A stretch of 64,000 nucleotides of DNA from Microbacterium esteraromaticum (GTDB lineage: Bacteria > Actinomycetota > Actinomycetes > Actinomycetales > Microbacteriaceae), in NCBI RefSeq assembly GCF_900163815.1, contig NZ_FUKO01000019.1:62001-126000 (forward strand). The letters are read 5' to 3'. Made by a program: the position numbers and the translations under genes. Each line of letters begins with the position of its first letter. The first letter of the stretch is position 1. Below the pieces are notes generated by a model. That model was not told the origin of the DNA, made no database searches, and saw nothing but the letters and a program-made list of their open reading frames with translations. Positions 19,792 to 29,176 of this stretch are shown here, piece by piece.

Positions 19792-21633
19792 CTAGCGCAA
19801 TGAGCGCAGATCGGTCAGAGCCCATTCGCCGGGAACACCGTCGACGACGTAGCGGAAGCCGACCGATGGGTTCACGAGCAGGTCCTTGGCGCTCGGGCGC
19901 AGGTCAGCGATGCCGTTGCCGGCGTCGTCGAGGGTGATCTGATCACTGCGATCCGACTTCTGGTCGATCCAGACCTGCACGGTGGCGCCGGGAGTGCCGC
20001 TCACCGGGACCAGATAGTGGACCTTGAGTCCCTCGAACTGCACGGTTGCAGTACCCCAGCTCACCGCAACAGGTGCGGGGGCCTCGGGCTCCGTGCCTTC
20101 GTCGGGAGCCGGGTCCGGATCGGTACCGGGATCGGGCTTCGCGTCGGTGTCCGGATCCGTGCCGGGGTCTGGAGTGGGATCCGTTCCGGGGTCTGGAGTG
20201 GGGTCCGTGCCGGGGTCGGGTGTTGGTTCGGGAGCGGGATCCGGCGTCGGGTCCGTGCCGGGGTCGGGTGTCGGTGCTGGAGCCGGGCCCGGGTCCACGC
20301 CCGTATCGCCTCCTCCACCTTCGCCCGGTGAGGGCTTCAGTTCGGGAGTCACGTCGGGTTCAGGGGGGATCGACGCGGGCGGAACTACCGGCGCGAGCGG
20401 AACGGATGTCTCGATCGTCGGCGGCGCGTCTGCATCTGACGGCGGCTCGACTTCGGGAACCGGTGCCGGCACCGTCTGATCATCGAAGACATTGATGACG
20501 ACGGGCTCATCTATCGCCATCGACGCGTCGGGAGACACCTCTGAAGCGATCGAGGAGCCGTCTGAGTCGGAGGCGTTGGGCGGCGATGTCGCGGGCGCGC
20601 CATTCAGCATCCCTGGCACAACGGCGGCTGCCGCAACGACCCCGGCTACGACGAGCGCAGCGGATCCCACACTGACCAGCGCGCCTATTCCCGCCGCTGC
20701 TCCGGATCCGGTGCTCGTAGAAGAGGCGGATGCCGTCGATGCGCCTGCGCCGCCGGCGGCGGCCGCGGATGGCGCGACGACGACCGCGCCTTCGATGATG
20801 GTGGAGGGCATCGCCGCCAGCGCGACGATCGGTGCACCCCCACCCTGCACAGCCGCGAGGTAGCCGGACGCGCCGGTGACACCGAGAACGAGTGGAAGGA
20901 GCACGAGGGCAAGGCGGCTGGAGACATCTTTCGCCTCGGCGGCGACGATCATGCATCGCGCGCATGATTCGAGGTGCTCATCTGCGCGCTTCTGTGCGCG
21001 GGCGCCGAGGTTTCCTCGTGCATGTGCGCCGAGCTGCTCAATCGTCCACTGGCATTCCGAGCCATCGCCGACGCTGCGCAGGTGCGCCTGGATCCACGCC
21101 TCGCGCAGACCTTCTCTGGCCCGGAACATGAGCTGGGAGACGGCTCCGGTGGTCATCCCGAGGAGCGGCCCGATCGCGGCGGGCTTCATCTGCTCGATCT
21201 CCGAATACCAGAGCACCTCCTGCCAGCGCGAAGGAAGAGCCCGGAAGGCCTGAGCCGTCAGGCCGTGATCGAGCGCCTCACTGGCGGCCGTATCGGTGGT
21301 GCTCGGATCAGCGATCGTCTCGAGTTCATCGATCGCCGTCTCGCGCTTCGCGCGGCCCCAGGCTGCCGCAGTGTTGCGGATGCTGGTGAAAAGGTAGGCG
21401 CGGAAGGATCCGTTGGGTCCGCCGCCCTTCAGGATGGCCTGGTAGATGCGGGCGTAGGCCTCTTGCACGAGATCGTCAGGGTCGATCGATGATGTGATCG
21501 ACCTCGCGACTGTCATGCCGGATGCGTAGTGGCGGCGCCAGAGTTCGCCGAACGCATCTGCGTTCCCGGAGCGGGCGCGCAGTACGAGGTCAGCATCTGC
21601 TGACGCCTCGTGATCGCCGTTGTGCTCTACCAC
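19792..21633 (-). CDS. ECF-type sigma factor fused to anti-sigma zinc finger, membrane helices and a Pro/Asp/Thr-rich tail
   Basis: 613 residues, about three times a normal ECF sigma. Order: sigma region 2 (about 20-90, DPDDLVQEAYARIYQAIL), region 4 (about 130-180, ALPSRWQEVLWYSEIEQMKP, GMTTGAVSQLMFRAREGL), ZAS zinc finger (about 197-230, HLESCARC = HX3CX2C), membrane segment (LALVLLPLVLGVTGASGYL), Ala-rich linker, a second hydrophobic segment (IGALVSVGSAALVVAGVVAA), a long acidic Pro-rich region with PDPGTD repeats, and a C-terminal ~90-residue domain ending DGVPGEWALTDLRSL. This looks like sigma factor and sensor in one chain; release by proteolysis or a conformational change is inferred. 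ECF groups with such extensions are known in Actinobacteria. The frame is continuous with no sign of artefactual fusion. Confidence 0.87.
   Translation of the reverse strand: MVEHNGDHEASADADLVLRARSGNADAFGELWRRHYASGMTVARSITSSIDPDDLVQEAYARIYQAILKGGGPNGSFRAYLFTSIRNTAAAWGRAKRETAIDELETIADPSTTDTAASEALDHGLTAQAFRALPSRWQEVLWYSEIEQMKPAAIGPLLGMTTGAVSQLMFRAREGLREAWIQAHLRSVGDGSECQWTIEQLGAHARGNLGARAQKRADEHLESCARCMIVAAEAKDVSSRLALVLLPLVLGVTGASGYLAAVQGGGAPIVALAAMPSTIIEGAVVVAPSAAAAGGAGASTASASSTSTGSGAAAGIGALVSVGSAALVVAGVVAAAAVVPGMLNGAPATSPPNASDSDGSSIASEVSPDASMAIDEPVVINVFDDQTVPAPVPEVEPPSDADAPPTIETSVPLAPVVPPASIPPEPDVTPELKPSPGEGGGGDTGVDPGPAPAPTPDPGTDPTPDPAPEPTPDPGTDPTPDPGTDPTPDPGTDPDTDAKPDPGTDPDPAPDEGTEPEAPAPVAVSWGTATVQFEGLKVHYLVPVSGTPGATVQVWIDQKSDRSDQITLDDAGNGIADLRPSAKDLLVNPSVGFRYVVDGVPGEWALTDLRSLR
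20095..20300 (-). repeat. Coding repeats for (T)PDPGTDP units in the sigma-factor tail
   Basis: Irregular tandem repetition of a GGGTCCGTGCCGGGGTC-like unit within the reading frame of the preceding entry. It yields alternating Pro/Asp/Gly/Thr, a likely extended wall-spanning linker. Prone to length change. Confidence 0.8.
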
Positions 21634-22059
21634 TGCTGCTTTCCTGTCGGTTCATGGGGAGCGCTCTCAGGTGATGCGAACGCTCTCACAAGAAGAGACG
21701 CGTGAATGACCGGTTCATCACGCGCCTCGTCCATTCTCACCCGAAAACGGTACTGAGGCCACCCCTGTGGAGAACTCGTCCAAGCCGCGGCCAGGTCGTC
21801 GAAAAGTTTTCGTGAGAAGTCGCGTAATGAAACCGGGATGAGGTCGTCTCTTCATGTGGAGCACTCCTGATGCACCGCCGGGGGGCGGTTGCTGAGGAGG
21901 TCGATGCCGGGGGTATCGCTTCGAGAATGGCCGGGCAGGAAACCTCGGGGGAGGAGCTTCCCGTCCGGCCAGCTCCGGGGAAGGGAAGGCCGCTGTACTG
22001 GGGAGTGCAGCGGCCTCCCGCACTTCCGCCGCGAGATCACAAGCGTCCGGTGGCACGAT
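21634..22059. other. 426-bp gap between the sigma-factor gene and nagA
   Basis: No gene seen. The part next to 21633 should hold the sigma-fusion gene's promoter and 5' leader; I see no clear boxes. The part next to nagA holds the hairpin listed separately. Confidence 0.5.
21987..22016 (-). terminator. Hairpin downstream of nagA
   Basis: AGGCCGCTG (21987-21995) pairs with CAGCGGCCT (22008-22016), 12-base loop, 44 bp beyond the nagA stop on the minus strand. Likely ends the GH20-nagA transcript; no clear T run. Confidence 0.6.
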
Positions 22060-23235
22060 TCAGCGACTCGGCGCAGCTCCGGCCCATACGCCCCGAACGG
22101 TGAGGTCGGCGTCCAGCAGGACAGCATCCGCCACGAAACCCGCCTGCAGCAGCCCGAGCGACGAGCCGTACCCGATCGCGCTGGCAGGGGTCGCGGTGAG
22201 CGCGCGCACGGCGTCGACGAGCTCGACTCCCGCCTCAACCGCGCGCCGCAGCGCGATGTCCTGGGTGAGCGTCGAGCCGGCGATCGACCCCGTGTCGTCT
22301 GCGCGGGCGATGCCGTCCTTGACCGTGACCTTCACCGCACCGAGATCGTAGTGTCCGTCGGCGCTGCCGGCGGCGGCCATGGCATCCGTGATCAGGGCGA
22401 CGCGGCCGGGAGCCGCGTCGAACAGCAACTTGATGATGTGCGGATCGAGGTGGATGTTATCGGCGATGCCCTCAAGCACCACCCGGTGGTCGGCCGCGGC
22501 GATCAGCACCGGCCCCGGCGCGCGGTGATGGATGCCGTTCATCGCGTTGAACGCGTGGGTGAGGATCGACGCACCGGCTTCGAATGCGGCCCGGGCGGCA
22601 GCAGCATCCGCTCCGGTGTGACCCACGGCGGCCGCCGCACCTGATGCGACGATCTGACGCACTGCATCGAGGCCGCCGGGCAGCTCGGGTGCGAGAGTGA
22701 CCTGCCGCACGGTGCCGCGGCCGGCTTCCAGCAGACGCGCGACGTCGGCGGGTTGCGGATGCCGCAGCAGCGAAGGCTCGTGTGCGCCGTGCTTGCTCGG
22801 CTCGAGGAAGGGCCCCTCCAGGTGGCTGCCGAGCACATCCGGATCGCTCTCGACCAGATCTGCGATCACCGACACCTGCTCTGCGAGCTCGTCGAGCGTT
22901 GCCGTGACGAGCGAGATCACCGCGCGCGTCGTGCCGTGCGAGCGGTGCATTCCTCGGCCGGTGCGGATCGCCTCGACGCCGTCGTCGTACGCTACTCCCG
23001 CCCCACCGTGACCGTGGATGTCGATGAAGCCCGGGGTGAGCAGCGCGTCGGAGCCGGCGACGGCCGCGGCATCGACCACGTCATCGGCATCCGTCCAGTC
23101 GGATCCGGTGCCGCGTGCAGCGATGATGCCGTCTTCGAAGCGAACCCATGCGTTCGGGGTGGTCGTGCCGTCGCCGTCGACGAGCTGCGCGGAGTGGATG
23201 ACTCGTGAGCCGCGGAAGTCAGTGATAGGGGTCAT
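22060..23235 (-). CDS. nagA: N-acetylglucosamine-6-phosphate deacetylase
   Basis: Deacetylates GlcNAc-6-P to feed nagB. 391 residues from ATG 23235 ([21 protein letters not shown]). Amidohydrolase motifs: [41 protein letters not shown] with the metal-binding Glu, [27 protein letters not shown], and [16 protein letters not shown] with the catalytic Asp. Translationally coupled to the GH20 gene upstream (ATGA overlap at 23232-23235). Confidence 0.95.
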   Translation of the reverse strand: MTPITDFRGSRVIHSAQLVDGDGTTTPNAWVRFEDGIIAARGTGSDWTDADDVVDAAAVAGSDALLTPGFIDIHGHGGAGVAYDDGVEAIRTGRGMHRSHGTTRAVISLVTATLDELAEQVSVIADLVESDPDVLGSHLEGPFLEPSKHGAHEPSLLRHPQPADVARLLEAGRGTVRQVTLAPELPGGLDAVRQIVASGAAAAVGHTGADAAAARAAFEAGASILTHAFNAMNGIHHRAPGPVLIAAADHRVVLEGIADNIHLDPHIIKLLFDAAPGRVALITDAMAAAGSADGHYDLGAVKVTVKDGIARADDTGSIAGSTLTQDIALRRAVEAGVELVDAVRALTATPASAIGYGSSLGLLQAGFVADAVLLDADLTVRGVWAGAAPSR

Positions 23236-24743
23236 CGTTCGCGCCAGTCGATTTCGGCGGTGGGGTGGAACCGGATGCCGTCGGCCCGCCACAGCGGGGC
23301 CAGCTGGCCGACGCGGGCGCGGAAGGAACCCCAGCCGCGTCCGGTGGCATCCGGTGCAGACCAGGCGAGTTCCGCGACGGCCGCGATGCGCGGATACAGC
23401 AGCTGATCGGCGTCTTCGAGGGTGTGCACCGTCTCGGTCCACAGCGGAGCCTCGATTCCGGCGATGGCGTCGGCGGGGAGGTCGAGCAGCGACGTCGGCT
23501 CCCACTCGTATGCGCGACGCACATCGACGGTGCCGGCCCAGGTCAGCCCCAGTGGGAAGTCCTCGTCGTATTTGATGTCGAGGTAGATGGCATCGGCGGG
23601 CGAGAGGATCAGCCGGCCGCCCTGTTCGACGATATGCGCGACCTCGGCGGCGTGCGCATCGGTGGGGTCCAGCATCCCCCAGTACTGACCGTAGGTGCCT
23701 GGAGCGATCTTCTCGACGGCGCCTGCTTCATGCCAGGCGACCGGGATCTTCCCCAGTGCCATGACCATCTCGCTCACGCGCTCGACGAAGAATGCGAAGT
23801 CCTCGGCGGTCGTGCCTCGGGACTCGTCGCCGCCGATGTGCAGGTACGGGCCAGGGGTGAGCTCGCTCAGCTCGGTGAGAACGTCGCGCACGAATTCGTA
23901 GGTGCGCTCCTCGCCGATGCGCAGGCTCGAGTAGCCGACGCTGGTTCCGATGTACGGCTCGCCCATGATCGGGAGTTCCTGGCCGAGCTGGGCGGCGTCC
24001 GCTCGGAGCTGATCGGTGATCACCGGCTCTTCGACCAGTTCGGGGTAGGCGACACCGACCGCGTGGGTGTGCCCGGGCAGATCGATCTCCGGAACCAGGG
24101 TGACGTGACGGGATGCCGCGTGCGCGACGATCTCGCGGAAGTCATCCTTGCTGTAGAAGCCGGCGGAGTCGCCGTTCGCACTCGACGTGGAGGCCTTCTC
24201 CGACAGCAGCGGCCACGCGTCGATATGCAGGCGCCAGCCCTGATCATCAGTGAGGTGCAGGTGCAGGTGGTTGAACTTCAGTGCGGCGATGCGGTCGATG
24301 ACCGCCTTCACCTCAGCGACGGGAAAGAAGTGCCTGGCGACATCGAGCATGACGCCGCGGTAGGCGAACCGTGGAGCATCCGCGACCTCGACGTGCGACC
24401 ACCCCCAGCCTGCGTCCGTCTCCCGCAGCAGTTGCAGGAGAGTCTGGATGCCGTAGTACAGACCGGCAGCATCCGCTCCGACCACCTCGATGCTCTCCGC
24501 GATCTGCAGGGTGTAGCCCTCGGCGTCGGCAACTCTCGGGTCGACGCGCAGGGTGATGCCGCCTGTCGCCGCGTCGCCGTCGGCCTGGAGGCGGATACCG
24601 CAGCGGTGCTCGATCGCCGTGATGAGCCCAGCGGCTGCGGTGGTGTCGCCGAGCACGCGCACGACATCGGTGAGCGGCAGCCAACCAGCTTGCAGATCTG
24701 CGGTTCTCGGCATCGGAACGAGGGGAAGAACAGGAAGGACCAT
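23232..24743 (-). CDS. Beta-N-acetylhexosaminidase (GH20)
   Basis: Cleaves terminal GlcNAc/GalNAc from chitooligosaccharides, muropeptides or glycans. 503 residues from ATG 24743, with AAGGTAGG eight bases upstream, preferred to a TTG two codons earlier. N-terminal GH20b-type domain, then the barrel starting [20 protein letters not shown] with [18 protein letters not shown] and the catalytic pair in [11 protein letters not shown]. No obvious secretion signal, so probably cytoplasmic and acting on imported oligosaccharides. Operon with nagA. Confidence 0.93.
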   Translation of the reverse strand: MVLPVLPLVPMPRTADLQAGWLPLTDVVRVLGDTTAAAGLITAIEHRCGIRLQADGDAATGGITLRVDPRVADAEGYTLQIAESIEVVGADAAGLYYGIQTLLQLLRETDAGWGWSHVEVADAPRFAYRGVMLDVARHFFPVAEVKAVIDRIAALKFNHLHLHLTDDQGWRLHIDAWPLLSEKASTSSANGDSAGFYSKDDFREIVAHAASRHVTLVPEIDLPGHTHAVGVAYPELVEEPVITDQLRADAAQLGQELPIMGEPYIGTSVGYSSLRIGEERTYEFVRDVLTELSELTPGPYLHIGGDESRGTTAEDFAFFVERVSEMVMALGKIPVAWHEAGAVEKIAPGTYGQYWGMLDPTDAHAAEVAHIVEQGGRLILSPADAIYLDIKYDEDFPLGLTWAGTVDVRRAYEWEPTSLLDLPADAIAGIEAPLWTETVHTLEDADQLLYPRIAAVAELAWSAPDATGRGWGSFRARVGQLAPLWRADGIRFHPTAEIDWRER

Positions 24744-24790
24744 GAACAAAACCTACCTTGCCCACCGGGTCTATCCGCTAAGCTTTTCAA

Positions 24791-24866
24791 CGTCGCGACT
24801 GGCGTCTGGGTGGGTCACCACCGGGGAGCGGCCTCATATGGAATCGACCGCGCGCCTGGGCCGATG
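24791..24866 (+). ncRNA. ZTP (pfl) riboswitch upstream of glyA-folD
   Basis: The three conserved blocks of the pfl motif are present in order: CGTCGCGACTGGCG (24791-24804), GGTGGGTCACCACCGGGGAG (24809-24828), and CCGCGCGCCTGGGC (24848-24861). The motif senses ZTP/ZMP, a signal of 10-formyl-tetrahydrofolate shortage, and typically controls folate and purine genes such as glyA, folD and purH. Here glyA starts 40 bp after the last block. No strong T-run terminator is visible, so control may act on translation. Confidence 0.88.
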
Positions 24867-24905
24867 AGGAACACCCCCTTTTCCCTATGTGAACTGGAGA
24901 CAGCC

Positions 24906-26180
24906 ATGACCGACCGTTACTTCGACGCCCCTCTCTCCGAGGTCGATCCCGAGATCGCCGATGTGCTCGAGCGCGAACTGAACCGCCAGCGCACGTACCT
25001 CGAGATGATCGCATCCGAGAACTTCGTCCCCGTCTCCGTGCTGCAGTCGCAGGGATCGGTGCTCACCAACAAGTACGCCGAGGGATACCCCGGTCGGCGC
25101 TACTACGGCGGATGCGAAGAGGTCGACGTCGCGGAGTCGCTGGCCATCGAGCGCGCCAAGAGCCTGTTCGGCTCCGCATTCGCGAACGTGCAGCCGCACT
25201 CGGGAGCCAGCGCGAATGCGGCGGTGCTGCACGCGATCGCACGCCCCGGCGACACGCTGCTCGGTCTGTCTCTCGACCACGGCGGCCACCTCACCCACGG
25301 CATGAAGATCAACTTCTCCGGCCGTCTTTACGACATCGTCGCCTACGGCGTCGACGCCGAGACCTCGCGCGTCGACATGGACGAGGTGCGCGCGCTCGCG
25401 CTCGAGCACAAGCCCAAGGTCATCATCGCTGGCTGGTCGGCGTACCCCCGCCAGCTCGACTTCGAAGCCTTCCGCGCCATCGCCGATGAGGTCGGTGCGC
25501 TGCTGTGGGTCGACATGGCGCACTTCGCGGGCCTCGTCGCAGCAGGCCTCCACCCGAACCCGGTGCCGCACGCGCACGTCGTCTCGTCGACCGTGCACAA
25601 GACGATCGGCGGACCGCGCTCGGGGTTCATCCTCACCAATGACGCCGACATCGCCAAGAAGATCAACTCGGCCGTCTTCCCCGGTCAGCAGGGTGGGCCG
25701 CTCATGCACGTGATCGCCGCGAAGGCGACCGCGTTCAAGCTCGCCGCGACACCGGAGTTCGCGGAGCGTCAGCAGCGTGTGCTGAGCGGCGCGTCGATCC
25801 TCGCCGACCGTCTTTCGCAGCAGGACGTGAAGGACGCCGGCATCGCCGTGCGCTCCGGTGGCACCGACGTGCACCTGGTGCTCGTCGACCTGCGTGACGC
25901 CGAGATCGATGGCAAGCAGGCCGAGGACCTCCTGCACGAGATCCACATCACCGTGAACCGCAACGCTGTTCCGAACGACCCGCGGCCGCCGATGGTCACC
26001 TCGGGCCTGCGCATCGGCACGCCCGCGCTCGCCACTCGCGGCTTCGGCGATGCCGAGTTCACCGAGGTCGCCGACGTCATCGCGCTGGCTCTGCTGCCCG
26101 GTGCCGATGTCGAGGCGCTGCGCGCCCGCGTCGACGCACTCGCCACGGCGTTCCCGCTGTACCCCGGCCTCTCCCAGTAG
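24906..26180 (+). CDS. glyA: Serine hydroxymethyltransferase
   Basis: PLP enzyme interconverting serine plus tetrahydrofolate with glycine plus methylene-THF. 424 residues from ATG 24906 ([20 protein letters not shown]) behind CTGGAGAC; extra open frame upstream runs through the riboswitch and antisense to GH20. Motifs: [45 protein letters not shown], and the PLP-lysine segment [14 protein letters not shown]. Followed after a hairpin by folD, the next step in one-carbon metabolism. Confidence 0.97.
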   Translation: MTDRYFDAPLSEVDPEIADVLERELNRQRTYLEMIASENFVPVSVLQSQGSVLTNKYAEGYPGRRYYGGCEEVDVAESLAIERAKSLFGSAFANVQPHSGASANAAVLHAIARPGDTLLGLSLDHGGHLTHGMKINFSGRLYDIVAYGVDAETSRVDMDEVRALALEHKPKVIIAGWSAYPRQLDFEAFRAIADEVGALLWVDMAHFAGLVAAGLHPNPVPHAHVVSSTVHKTIGGPRSGFILTNDADIAKKINSAVFPGQQGGPLMHVIAAKATAFKLAATPEFAERQQRVLSGASILADRLSQQDVKDAGIAVRSGGTDVHLVLVDLRDAEIDGKQAEDLLHEIHITVNRNAVPNDPRPPMVTSGLRIGTPALATRGFGDAEFTEVADVIALALLPGADVEALRARVDALATAFPLYPGLSQ

Positions 26181-26186
26181 CACCCG

Positions 26187-26245
26187 TCTATATGGCGCAA
26201 AGTACCGCTATCACGGAGGTATAGCGGTACTTTGCGCCAAATAGA
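26187..26245. repeat. Near-perfect 25-bp inverted repeat between glyA and folD
   Basis: Arms 26187-26211 and 26221-26245 pair at 24 of 25 positions around the 9-base loop CACGGAGGT. The core ATGGCGCAAAGTACCGCTAT is much more AT-rich than its surroundings. It lies 6 bp after the glyA stop and 27 bp before folD. It is too long and lacks a T tract for an ordinary terminator; it could be a palindromic mobile repeat (REP/MITE-like) or an RNA processing element that uncouples glyA and folD. Confidence 0.9.
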
Positions 26246-26272
26246 TGCTCAGGCGTGGAAGAGAGGAATCGC

Positions 26273-27160
26273 GTGTCAGCGAAGTTGTTGGATGGGAAAG
26301 CCGCGGCGGCGGAGATCAAGAGCGAGCTCGGCGAACGGGTCGAGGCGCTGAAGGCCCGCGGCGTCGTCCCGGGCATCGCAACAGTGCTCGTCGGCGCCGA
26401 CCCGGCCTCTCAGCTGTACGTCGGCATGAAGCATCGGCAGTCCGAGGCGATCGGGATGAACTCGATCCAGCGCGAGCTGCCGGCTGATGCTACGCAGGGC
26501 GAGGTCGAGGCGCTGCTCGACGAGCTCAATGCCGACGACAGCTGCCACGGCTACATCGTGCAGCTCCCGCTGCCGAAGCACATCGATACCGACGCGATTC
26601 TGGAGCGGATCGACCCCGCGAAGGATGCCGATGGCCTGCATCCGACCAACCTCGGTCGGCTCGTGCTGAACGTCAATGCACCGATTCACACGCCGTTGCC
26701 GTGCACGCCGCGCGGCGTGATCGAGCTGCTGCTGCGGAACGGCTACGACTTCAACGGCAAGCACGTGGTGGTGGTGGGGCGCGGTGTGACGATCGGTCGG
26801 TCGATCGGGCTGCTGCTGACGCGGCGCGATCTGAACGCCACGGTCACGCTCACGCACACGGGCACCGTCGACATGCCGAGATACCTCCGCGAGGCAGATG
26901 TCATCGTGGCCGCGGCCGGGGTCAAGCACCTCATCCGTGCCGAGGACGTCAAACCGGGCGCGGCTGTGCTCGATGTGGGGGTCACCCGTGAGGACGACCC
27001 GTCGACGGGCAAGTCGCGGGTGTTCGGCGATGTGCATCCCGATGTCGCGGACGTCGCCGGGTACCTGTCGCCGAACCCGGGCGGGGTCGGGCCGATGACG
27101 GTCGCGCTGCTGATGACTAATGTGGTCGAAGCCGCCGAGAGGTCGGTCGAGAGCCTGTAG
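26273..27160 (+). CDS. folD: Bifunctional methylenetetrahydrofolate dehydrogenase/cyclohydrolase
   Basis: Converts 5,10-methylene-THF to 10-formyl-THF. 295 residues from GTG 26273 ([19 protein letters not shown]) with GAGAGGA upstream. Family signatures: [20 protein letters not shown] with catalytic Tyr/Lys, [11 protein letters not shown], and NADP site [19 protein letters not shown]-terminal [18 protein letters not shown]. Shares a riboswitch-headed unit with glyA. Confidence 0.96.
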   Translation: MSAKLLDGKAAAAEIKSELGERVEALKARGVVPGIATVLVGADPASQLYVGMKHRQSEAIGMNSIQRELPADATQGEVEALLDELNADDSCHGYIVQLPLPKHIDTDAILERIDPAKDADGLHPTNLGRLVLNVNAPIHTPLPCTPRGVIELLLRNGYDFNGKHVVVVGRGVTIGRSIGLLLTRRDLNATVTLTHTGTVDMPRYLREADVIVAAAGVKHLIRAEDVKPGAAVLDVGVTREDDPSTGKSRVFGDVHPDVADVAGYLSPNPGGVGPMTVALLMTNVVEAAERSVESL

Positions 27161-27187
27161 CGCCCCCGGCGCACGGAGCTGTCGGCG

Positions 27188-27640
27188 TCACTGCATCAGG
27201 GTCGCTGCGGCGAGGGCTCCGAGCTCGGCGCAGGCGTCGTGCGCTGCAGCATCCGTCATGTCGACGAGGCGCAGCGGAGCCTGCATCCGCCGCCAGCGCA
27301 GCGCGGTCGCGATGCGCTCGACACTGCTCTCTGCGCCGGCGGTGTCGTTGTCTCCGCTCACCCAGAGCGCGTAGGGGAGACCCGCCGTGGCCTCAAGCAC
27401 CGGGTAGTAGATCTGGTCGAAGAAGTGCTTGAGCGCGCCGGACATGTACCCGATGTTCGCGGGGGTGCCGAGCAGGATGCCGTCTGCCGCGAGCACGTCA
27501 GCGGGGCCCGCTGACAATGCCGGGCGGACGACCACGTCGACGCCCTCGATCGCATCGTCGTTCGCGCCCGCGAGCACAGCTTCCAGCATCGTCTGCATCC
27601 GCGGCGACGGCGTGTGGTGCACCACCAGCAGAGTCGTCAC
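27188..27640 (-). CDS. Flavodoxin/NADPH-dependent FMN reductase-like protein
   Basis: About 150 residues from GTG 27640 (VTTLLVVHHTPSPRMQTML); an earlier start at 27712 would add a basic non-conserved stretch. The flavodoxin fold is suggested by the phosphate loop HHTPSPRMQTML, GILLGTPANIGYMSGALKHF and LPYALWVSGDNDTAGAESS at the FMN isoalloxazine loops. Likely an electron carrier or quinone reductase; partner unknown. Monocistronic and convergent with folD. Confidence 0.8.
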   Translation of the reverse strand: MTTLLVVHHTPSPRMQTMLEAVLAGANDDAIEGVDVVVRPALSAGPADVLAADGILLGTPANIGYMSGALKHFFDQIYYPVLEATAGLPYALWVSGDNDTAGAESSVERIATALRWRRMQAPLRLVDMTDAAAHDACAELGALAAATLMQ

Positions 27641-27784
27641 CGCGATCGGGTCCGCTCGTCGATGTTCTTCATGGCCCCAGGATGCCATGCCGCGGCGCGC
27701 GCGGGCGCGCACTCGCGGATGACCAGCGTCGCCCGGGGAACTCGATAAGGTCGAGGCACATACCGAAACGAAGGAGTTTCAGTC

Positions 27785-29149
27785 ATGCCTACCACGCAGA
27801 CGAAATCAGAGCGGCGCAGCATCATGCGCCCGGTGAACAGGTTCCTCGAGCGATGGGTGCCATCGGCGCTCACCTTCGCCATCGTGCTGACGCTTATCGT
27901 CGCCGTTCTGGCGATAACGCTCACTCAGACGAGCCCAGTGGATGTCATCAAGGGGTGGGGCGATGGGCTGGCAGGCCTTCTCGCCTTCATGACCCAGATG
28001 TCGCTCATCCTGCTGCTGGGGTACATGCTCGCCAACACCAAGCCCGTGCGCAAGCTGCTGCGCTGGCTCGCGCGCATCCCCACCAGCGCGGCGACAGCCT
28101 ACGTCTTCGTGTTCATCGTGGCGGCACTGGCGAGCCTCATCACGTGGGGCCTCGGGCTGATCGTCGGCACGCTTCTGGCTCGCGAGATCGCTGTGCAGGC
28201 GCGCGAGCGCGCGATGAAGGTGCACTTTCCGCTGCTGGTCGCGGCCGGCTACTCCGGTTTCGTCGTCTGGCACATGGGGTACTCGGGCTCGGGTCCGCTG
28301 ACTGCTGCGACGCCCGACTCCTTCCTCGCGGAAAGCCTCGGCGGCAAGGTCATCCCCGTCACCGAGACGATCTTCTCGACGTGGAACATGCTCGCGGCTC
28401 TCGCTGTCATCGTCGTGTGCGCACTGCTGTTCCTGCTCATCCGGCCCCGTAAGAACGACCCGATCTACGAGCTGCCGGCGAACGTCGGCTCGGAGCAGAG
28501 CGACGAGGCCGACGATGAGGTCGTCACGCCGGCCGACCGCATCGATGCCTCGCGCATCCTTACCCTGGTGCTCGGCGCCGCGCTCGTCGCATACCTGGTC
28601 ATCCACTTCGTGCAGGGTGGCACGCTGACCCTCGACATCGTGAACTGGTCGTTCCTCGCACTGATCCTGCTGCTGGTGCGCAACCCGTTCGAGCTGATCC
28701 ATCTCACGAAGAAGGCGGCGTCGAACGTCGGCGAGATCCTGCTGCAGTTCCCGCTGTATGCCGGCATCCTCGGCATCATGTCGAGTTCGGGTCTGATCAC
28801 GCTGTTCTCCAACGCGTTCGTCTCGATCGCCACGCCGGTCACCTTCGGTGTGCTGGCGCTGCTCTCCGCCGGCATCGTGAACTTCTTCGTGCCCTCGGGC
28901 GGCGGGCAGTTCGCGGTGCAGGGACCGATCATGCTGGATGCGGCGAACCAACTGGGCGTCGATCCGTCGGTCGCGATCATGGCGGTCGCCTACGGCGACC
29001 AGTGGACGAATATGATCCAGCCGTTCTGGGCGCTGCCGGTGCTGGCGATCGCGGGGCTGAAGATGCGCGACATCCTCGGCTACACCTTCGTCACACTGCT
29101 CGGATCGGGCGTAGTGATGGCCGCCGTGCTGATCATCATCAGCCTGTGA
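27785..29149 (+). CDS. Short-chain fatty acid transporter (AtoE family)
   Basis: 454 residues, about ten to twelve membrane segments. Typical AtoE sequence: ALTFAIVLTLIVAVLAITLT, LLLGYMLANTKPVRKLLRWL, YSGFVVWHMGYSGSGPLTAA, VNFFVPSGGGQFAVQGPIML and YGDQWTNMIQPFWALPVLAI. Imports short-chain carboxylates, by family, with protons. AAGGAG upstream. Convergent with the hpa operon, so it may import an acid related to that pathway, but this is only positional. Confidence 0.88.
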   Translation: MPTTQTKSERRSIMRPVNRFLERWVPSALTFAIVLTLIVAVLAITLTQTSPVDVIKGWGDGLAGLLAFMTQMSLILLLGYMLANTKPVRKLLRWLARIPTSAATAYVFVFIVAALASLITWGLGLIVGTLLAREIAVQARERAMKVHFPLLVAAGYSGFVVWHMGYSGSGPLTAATPDSFLAESLGGKVIPVTETIFSTWNMLAALAVIVVCALLFLLIRPRKNDPIYELPANVGSEQSDEADDEVVTPADRIDASRILTLVLGAALVAYLVIHFVQGGTLTLDIVNWSFLALILLLVRNPFELIHLTKKAASNVGEILLQFPLYAGILGIMSSSGLITLFSNAFVSIATPVTFGVLALLSAGIVNFFVPSGGGQFAVQGPIMLDAANQLGVDPSVAIMAVAYGDQWTNMIQPFWALPVLAIAGLKMRDILGYTFVTLLGSGVVMAAVLIIISL

Positions 29150-29176
29150 CCTGAACCCTCTCGGCCGGCGGAGCCG

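Noticed and set aside
20095..20300. CRISPR-like or mobile repeat array
   Set aside because: The repetition is in frame and encodes PDPGTD units of a protein tail.
23265..24900. Plus-strand open frame running into glyA (970 codons in total)
   Set aside because: It is antisense to GH20 and nagA and crosses the riboswitch; the SHMT family starts at 24906.
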